Shown here in pieces: positions 5,106 to 9,296 of a stretch of 9,296 nucleotides of DNA; position 1 is the first letter of the stretch, and every line of letters begins with the position of its first letter. Location of the stretch: contig BOBG01000079.1 in NCBI GenBank assembly GCA_026002265.1, forward strand, positions 1-9,296, given 5' to 3'. The DNA comes from Spirochaetia bacterium. GTDB lineage: Bacteria > Spirochaetota > Spirochaetia > Treponematales > Breznakiellaceae. The notes below the pieces were generated by a model that did no database searches, was not told the origin of the DNA, and saw nothing but the letters and a program-made list of their open reading frames with translations. A program made the position numbers and the translations under genes.

Positions 5106-5669
5106 ATGATTTCTATTGTACTGATTGGATTAAGTCTGTCTATAGATGCACTTGCTGTATCAATTAGTACCGGAATATCCATAAAAAATTCGGAGCGATT
5201 TTATAGTGTACGTGCGGCTCTATTCTTTGGAATATTCCAGTTTGGAATGCCGGTTATAGGCTGGTACTTAGGGACCACATTCCGGTCATATATTGAAAAA
5301 TATGACGCATGGATTGCCTTTATACTGCTCGCTTGTATTGGTGGAAAAATGATTATTGAAACATATTCCAAAAAAGGTGATGATGAAAGGTCCACTACCG
5401 ACATTCGTAACCTATTACCTTTGACGATGTTAGCAATAGCAACGAGCATTGATGCCTTAGCTGTTGGTATTTCATTTAGCGTCTTGAAACAGGGGATTTG
5501 GATTCCGGCAGCAATTATCGGCGGTGTTACTTTCGCGGTGTGTCTAGCCGGCTTTGAGTTCGGAAAGAAACTTGGTCACTTGTTTGAAAAAAAGGCGCAA
5601 GTAGTCGGCGGTTTGGTGCTTATCGGCATTGGTATTAAGATATTAATAGAAGACTTGATAGGAAGTTAA
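5106..5669 (+). CDS. mntP: Manganese efflux pump MntP (DUF204)
   Basis: MntP is a small inner-membrane exporter that lowers toxic cytoplasmic Mn2+. At 187 residues the length is right for the family, and six hydrophobic segments can be drawn. The two-fold internal repeat is clear: SLSIDALAVSISTG near residues 9-22 and TSIDALAVGISFS near 112-124, each with the conserved acidic residue in the membrane. GGKM (near 78-81) follows the third segment, and the protein ends with GGLVLIGIGIKILIEDL. The ATG at 5106 is preceded by AGGAG at 5096-5100. It is transcribed alone, divergent from ligA and convergent with the M18 aminopeptidase. Nothing in the sequence shows manganese control. Family assignment is firm; the substrate is taken from characterised homologues. 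Confidence 0.94.
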   Translation: MISIVLIGLSLSIDALAVSISTGISIKNSERFYSVRAALFFGIFQFGMPVIGWYLGTTFRSYIEKYDAWIAFILLACIGGKMIIETYSKKGDDERSTTDIRNLLPLTMLAIATSIDALAVGISFSVLKQGIWIPAAIIGGVTFAVCLAGFEFGKKLGHLFEKKAQVVGGLVLIGIGIKILIEDLIGS

Positions 5670-5679
5670 TCCCGGTTTA

Positions 5680-5695
5680 TCCCCCCATTGGGGGA
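5680..5695. terminator. Short GC hairpin between convergent mntP and M18 gene
   Basis: A run of C (5681-5686) and a run of G (5690-5694) form a 5-bp stem, extended by a T-A pair, around a CATT loop. It lies 11 bp after the mntP stop and 10 bp after the aminopeptidase stop. Neither strand has a clear U-run after it, so termination could be bidirectional but weak. Confidence 0.4.
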
Positions 5696-5705
5696 AATCG
5701 AGGTT

Positions 5706-7145
5706 CTAGGCATCGTTCATAAACGCAGTGTATCCTTTATATGTGGTATAGAGATCGATCTTGCTTATTACTTCAAATGGAGAGTGCATGGAGAGAACGG
5801 GAATACCGCAGTCAAGCACTTCGATCCCCATGTTTGCGGCGTACAGGGCTATGGTTCCGCCGCCGCCCTTGTTCACTCTGCCCATTCCGCCGTACTGCCA
5901 CCGAATATTATTTTTATTCAAAATGCTCTGCACTTTTTGACAGAATTCGGCGTTAGCGTCACTGCCGCCGAACTTTCCGCCGTGGACGGTGTACTTTGTC
6001 AGAAGTATCCCTTTGCCGAAGTGTGAAGCGGTTCTCTTGTCGTATACGGACCCGTACGTGGGATCGTAAGCCGCGTTGACATCAGCGGATAGCATTGCAG
6101 ATTTGCTCAGGAGCAGCCGGAGATCAATTTCCGTGTAGTGATCCATAGTTTTTGAGGCGAGAAAGGCGATAAAATTTTCAAAGAACCGGGATTCAGAGCC
6201 GGTGTTTCCGATGGAACCAATTTCTTCTTTATCAGTTAAAAGGCACAGTACTGTTTTTTCCGGTATAGGTTTCGACTCCGCACAGTGCAATGCCGCAGAA
6301 AATGCAGCGAATGCACAACATTTGTCGTCATGTCCATAAGCGCCGATCATACTCCGGTCAATACCGACATCCCGTGCCTTAAATGCCGGCACAAACTCAA
6401 TTTCCGCGCTCGCAAAGTCTTCCTCAACCATACCGTACTTTTCATTCAAGAGCCGGAGAATGTTGAGCTTAACTTTATCCGCTGCCTTTTCGTCTTTATA
6501 CGGCTCTGAGCCCACAAGAATATCGAGCTCCTCGCCTTCCACCACTTTTGACGCTTTTTTCTCCAATTGCTCATCGGCCAAATGGGGCAATAAATCAGTA
6601 ATGGTAAAAACCGGGTCACTGTCATCTTCGCCGATACAAATCGTCTGTTTTACGCCGTCTTTCCGGATCACCACCCCGTGCATTGTCAGAGGAATAGCCG
6701 TCCACTGATAATACTTTATCCCGCCATAATACTGTGTATCAAAAAAAGCAAGTCCGCTATCTTCATACAAGGGATTGGTCTTGAGATCGATCCGGGGCGA
6801 GTCCACATGCGCGCCCACAATATTGATTCCGTTCTGGATTGGCTGTGTGCCGATAATGGCGAAAACAAGCGCTTTTCCTTTAATATTTTGGTAAATTTTT
6901 GAACCAGGGCCAATTTTCCCGGAATTTTCAATCGAGACAAATCCTTTCTCTTTAAGAACATTCATGCAATATGCAGTACATTCCCGTTCAGTTTTTCCCC
7001 GGTTTAAAAATTCCTTATAACTCTCAGCAAAATGCTCAACTTCCGGCAGTTCTGCCGGTTCAATGGTTTCCCACACGTTTTTTATCTCAAAAACAAGCTT
7101 TTTACTCAGCTCTTGTCCTTCGGTCCTTTTCTCTTCCTCAGCCAT
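5706..7145 (-). CDS. apeA: M18 family zinc aminopeptidase (ApeA type)
   Basis: This is a cytosolic di-zinc exopeptidase of clan MH that removes N-terminal residues from peptides, normally as a large homo-oligomer. The 479 residues fit the family. Metal and catalytic positions are visible in order: GAHVDSPRIDL (111-121, His113 and Asp115), AYGHDDK (269-275, Asp273), DKEEIG (305-310, Glu307 and Glu308), SADVNAAYDP (353-362, Asp355) and LSMHSPFE (451-458, His454). YYGGIKYYQW (139-148) is also typical of the ApeA-like branch. There is no signal peptide. AAGGAG lies 5-6 nt before the ATG at 7143-7145; I could not assign a convincing promoter. The gene diverges from ftsH and its 3' end faces mntP. 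Exact residue preference (Lys, Leu or acidic) cannot be read from the sequence. Confidence 0.93.
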   Translation of the reverse strand: MAEEEKRTEGQELSKKLVFEIKNVWETIEPAELPEVEHFAESYKEFLNRGKTERECTAYCMNVLKEKGFVSIENSGKIGPGSKIYQNIKGKALVFAIIGTQPIQNGINIVGAHVDSPRIDLKTNPLYEDSGLAFFDTQYYGGIKYYQWTAIPLTMHGVVIRKDGVKQTICIGEDDSDPVFTITDLLPHLADEQLEKKASKVVEGEELDILVGSEPYKDEKAADKVKLNILRLLNEKYGMVEEDFASAEIEFVPAFKARDVGIDRSMIGAYGHDDKCCAFAAFSAALHCAESKPIPEKTVLCLLTDKEEIGSIGNTGSESRFFENFIAFLASKTMDHYTEIDLRLLLSKSAMLSADVNAAYDPTYGSVYDKRTASHFGKGILLTKYTVHGGKFGGSDANAEFCQKVQSILNKNNIRWQYGGMGRVNKGGGGTIALYAANMGIEVLDCGIPVLSMHSPFEVISKIDLYTTYKGYTAFMNDA

Positions 7146-7213
7146 AGGTGCTCCTTTTTTATGATCTTTAGTACACTAACAAATTATTCCGGTTTAGCCT
7201 AGCTTTTTTATTC

Positions 7214-7275
7214 TGGGGACAGACCTCCGTATTTCTTTACAATAAAAGGAAATATAATCTTGGGGACAGACCTCG
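7214..7275. repeat. Paired REP-like repeat, copy B
   Basis: TGGGGACAGACCTCC (7214-7228) and TGGGGACAGACCTCG (7261-7275) are direct repeats around a 32-bp AT-rich spacer with TATAAT at 7253-7258. The first unit is identical over 15 bases to that at 2925-2939, and the pair spacing (47 bp) is close to copy A (44 bp). It has the same orientation as copy A. It lies about 70 bp upstream of the M18 start and about 200 bp upstream of ftsH. Confidence 0.8.
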
Positions 7276-7438
7276 ACCTGCTTTCCGTAAACAGAGCCGG
7301 TTGCCGCTTGCTTTTACCACACAGTTCCGTTAAAAATGTGTAAAAATAGAGCTGGATAGCCTCAACAATTATTTTTCCGGTGATTCAGTGTGAAAGAAGC
7401 GGGAGAATAGTATCTTTTTTATTTTTATTGCAAAACTA

Positions 7439-7469
7439 TTGAAAAAATATCCCTTAATAGTGATATTAT
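7439..7469 (+). promoter_or_regulatory. ftsH promoter, apparently leaderless, with extended -10
   Basis: TTGAAA (7439-7444), a 19-bp spacer and TATTAT (7464-7469) preceded by TG-A (7461-7463) form an extended -10 promoter, which tolerates the long spacer. The -10 ends 6 nt before the ATG at 7476, exactly as at ligA, and there is no Shine-Dalgarno. Transcription would begin at about the start codon. Confidence 0.55.
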
Positions 7470-7475
7470 AGAATC

Positions 7476-9296
7476 ATGAACTTGAAGCTGCCTGATCTAA
7501 AACCCTTCCGAGGGTGGAAATTTTCCATTGTGTACTTGCTCATACTCGTTATCGGCATGAGTCTGTTCAATTACGTTTTTATGAACAAGTCCCAACCGGC
7601 TGTCGATTTTTCGGAATTTAAAGCCCGAATTAGTTCCGGAGAGATTAAACGGGTTGAAATTTCAGATGCGTATTTTACCGGTTTTTCAACACTATCACGC
7701 GAAAGCCCTTCATCACTGCGTCTTCCCACTACTAAACCTCAAACCGGCGCCATTTATAAAACAGTTGCGATCAATGATCCGGATATACTTAAATTGATGG
7801 ATGCCAATAATGTCGCTTACTACGCTGTTTCCCGGGAAGGAAGTACGATTCTCAATGTTATTTTTAGCTGGGTGCTGCCTATAGTGATTTTCTTTATTAT
7901 ATGGCGTTTTTTGATGAAGCGGATGGGAAATATGGGCGGCGGCGTCCTGTCAGTGGGGCAAAACAAGGCAGTTGTTGTCGCAGAGGGCGATATTACAACT
8001 CGCTTTCCCGATGTTGCCGGCGTGGATGAAGCGAAAGAGGAATTGGTCGAAGTGGTCGATTTTCTCAAAAATCCAAAAAAATACACAGATATCGGCGGTA
8101 AAATTCCAAAAGGTGTGCTTCTAATTGGCCCGCCTGGTACAGGAAAGACTCTGCTCGCACGCGCTGTGGCCGGTGAAGCTCATGTGGCATTTTTCCGGAT
8201 GAGCGGTGCGGATTTTGTGGAAATGTTTGTGGGTGTGGGTGCTGCCCGGGTCAGGGATCTTTTTAAGCAAGCTCGTACAAAAGCTCCATGCATCGTTTTT
8301 ATTGATGAGCTTGATGCGATTGGGAAAAACCGGATCAACAGCCTTGGCGGTGGAAATGACGAGCGAGAACAGACTCTCAATCAGCTTTTAGTCGAAATGG
8401 ACGGCTTTGATGCAACGACTGGCTTGATCATTTTAGCTGCAACAAACCGGCCTGATGTTCTCGATCCTGCACTGCTTCGTCCCGGGCGTTTTGATCGACA
8501 GGTTCTCGTGGATCGTCCGGACGTCAAAGGTCGGGAAGCAATCCTCCAGATTCATTCCAAAGGGGTAAAACTCGGTCCGAATGTTGATCTTGAAGCCCTT
8601 GCCCGGATGACGAGCGGTTTTGCCGGAGCAGATTTGGCGAATATTGTCAACGAAGCTGCGCTTTTAGCTGTCCGGGGCAGTCGGCAAGTGGTTATGCACA
8701 GTGATTTTGAGGAGGCTATTGAAAAAACAGTTGCCGGGTTGCAGAAAAAAAGCCGGATTCTTTCCGATAAAGAACGTCAGATTGTCGCCTATCATGAGTC
8801 CGGCCACGCTTTGATTGCGGCATTCACGCCCGACGCTGACCCGGTGCAGAAAATTTCCATTATTCCCCGCGGTTTTGGTCTCGGTTACACAATCCGGATG
8901 CCGACTGAAGACCGCTACCACCAAACTGAAGAGGATCTTTTGGGAGATATTGACATTCTCCTCGGCGGACGCGCGGCTGAAGAACTCACGTTTGGTAAAA
9001 TTTCGACCGGCGCGGCCAACGATATCACCCGGGCCACGGATATTGCCCGGAAAATGATCACTGATTACGGCATGAGCGGCCGGTTCAAAAATGTCGCACT
9101 CACTGCCCGCGGTGCCGGATCCTTGGGGGAGCAGTCACAGGAACCTCTTTTGCAGCGTGAATATTCAGAATCAACCCAGCAATATATTGACGAAGAAATT
9201 GCTCGAATCATGGAAAATCAGTACAACGCAGTTAAAGAAAAACTGTCCGGAAATAAAGACCTGCTGATCCGGGTTGCAAATGTATTACTGGAAAAA
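7476..9296 (+). CDS. ftsH: ATP-dependent zinc metalloprotease FtsH, 3' end cut by the window edge
   Basis: FtsH is a membrane-anchored AAA+ protease that forms hexamers and degrades unneeded or misassembled membrane and regulatory proteins. The 607 codons present show transmembrane helix 1 (about 17-36), a periplasmic part, helix 2 (about 125-145), Walker A GPPGTGKT (218-225), pore loop FVG (251-253), Walker B IVFIDELD (273-280), second region of homology [19 protein letters not shown] (324-342), the zinc site HESGH (440-444) and Asp516 in [11 protein letters not shown] as the likely third ligand. All catalytic residues are intact. I choose ATG 7476-7478 because it alone keeps helix 1; there is no ribosome site. 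The frame is open at the right edge. The inverted copy at 539-685 supplies the probable last 16 codons (ending FLELVNRQL, TGA), giving about 623 residues, normal for the family. Confidence 0.96.
   Translation, partial: MNLKLPDLKPFRGWKFSIVYLLILVIGMSLFNYVFMNKSQPAVDFSEFKARISSGEIKRVEISDAYFTGFSTLSRESPSSLRLPTTKPQTGAIYKTVAINDPDILKLMDANNVAYYAVSREGSTILNVIFSWVLPIVIFFIIWRFLMKRMGNMGGGVLSVGQNKAVVVAEGDITTRFPDVAGVDEAKEELVEVVDFLKNPKKYTDIGGKIPKGVLLIGPPGTGKTLLARAVAGEAHVAFFRMSGADFVEMFVGVGAARVRDLFKQARTKAPCIVFIDELDAIGKNRINSLGGGNDEREQTLNQLLVEMDGFDATTGLIILAATNRPDVLDPALLRPGRFDRQVLVDRPDVKGREAILQIHSKGVKLGPNVDLEALARMTSGFAGADLANIVNEAALLAVRGSRQVVMHSDFEEAIEKTVAGLQKKSRILSDKERQIVAYHESGHALIAAFTPDADPVQKISIIPRGFGLGYTIRMPTEDRYHQTEEDLLGDIDILLGGRAAEELTFGKISTGAANDITRATDIARKMITDYGMSGRFKNVALTARGAGSLGEQSQEPLLQREYSESTQQYIDEEIARIMENQYNAVKEKLSGNKDLLIRVANVLLEK
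9201..9296 (+). repeat. Right arm of 96-bp perfect inverted repeat (ftsH)
   Basis: This arm lies inside the ftsH coding frame and is the reverse complement of 590-685. It reaches the last base of the window, so the repeat may continue beyond. Because ftsH is unbroken from 7476 through this arm, this is the native context and the left arm is the displaced one. Confidence 0.97.

Larger units (their letters stand above)
7146..7475. other. Divergent intergenic region between M18 gene and ftsH
   Basis: This 330-bp gap holds the M18 gene's ribosome site (near 7151-7156), the paired repeat copy B (7214-7275) and the ftsH promoter (7439-7469). Between 7276 and 7438 I see only a T-rich run (about 7411-7430) that may act as an AT-rich upstream element for ftsH. 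No open frame with a ribosome site and no RNA gene is recognisable. Confidence 0.6.

Noticed and set aside
5688..6961. Open frames overlapping the M18 aminopeptidase in other frames
   Set aside because: They are shadows of the conserved aminopeptidase frame with no independent start signals.

Overview
The window looks like a bacterial contig of moderate GC content with short intergenic gaps. It probably comes from a spirochaete-like, Treponema-type organism. That assignment is an impression from the style of the LigA, IspG and M18 proteins and has low confidence. A polysaccharide deacetylase joined to a xylan-type carbohydrate-binding module suggests a plant-fibre-degrading lifestyle. No plasmid, phage or CRISPR genes are visible.

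Layout. 1-555: the 3' part of ispG (isoprenoid synthesis), running off the left edge, with an in-frame TAA just before what looks like its normal C-terminal tail. 539-685: the last 48 codons of an ftsH gene on the minus strand, tail to tail with ispG. 686-1150: an internal piece of a multi-CBM22 protein on the plus strand. 1118-2014: a secreted CE4 deacetylase on the minus strand whose own CBM22 is cut off within its first residues. 2281-2829: a REP-associated tyrosine (Y1/HUH) transposase. 2925-2983 and 7214-7275: two paired GGGGACAGACCTC repeats that look like its REP-type partners. 2999-4894: NAD-dependent DNA ligase (ligA). 5106-5669: the manganese exporter mntP. 5706-7145: an M18 aminopeptidase. 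7476 to the right edge: ftsH, complete except for its last 16 codons.

The left 1.1 kb looks rearranged. Bases 590-685 are a perfect 96-bp inverted copy of the last 96 bases of the window, and the left copy carries exactly the ftsH tail missing at the right edge. Two CBM22 pieces also collide head to head near 1142-1150. A chimeric join (inversion with deletion, from amplification or assembly) explains this more simply than biology, so gene order left of about 1150 should not be trusted without read evidence. The rest is coherent: mostly single genes with their own promoters and no clear operon.

The two most interesting biological signals are the RAYT transposase with its dispersed paired repeats, and the matching promoter layout of ligA and ftsH. 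In both of these genes the -10 box ends exactly 6 nt before the ATG and there is no Shine-Dalgarno, which suggests leaderless mRNAs, while the other genes with visible starts have clear AGGAG sites.
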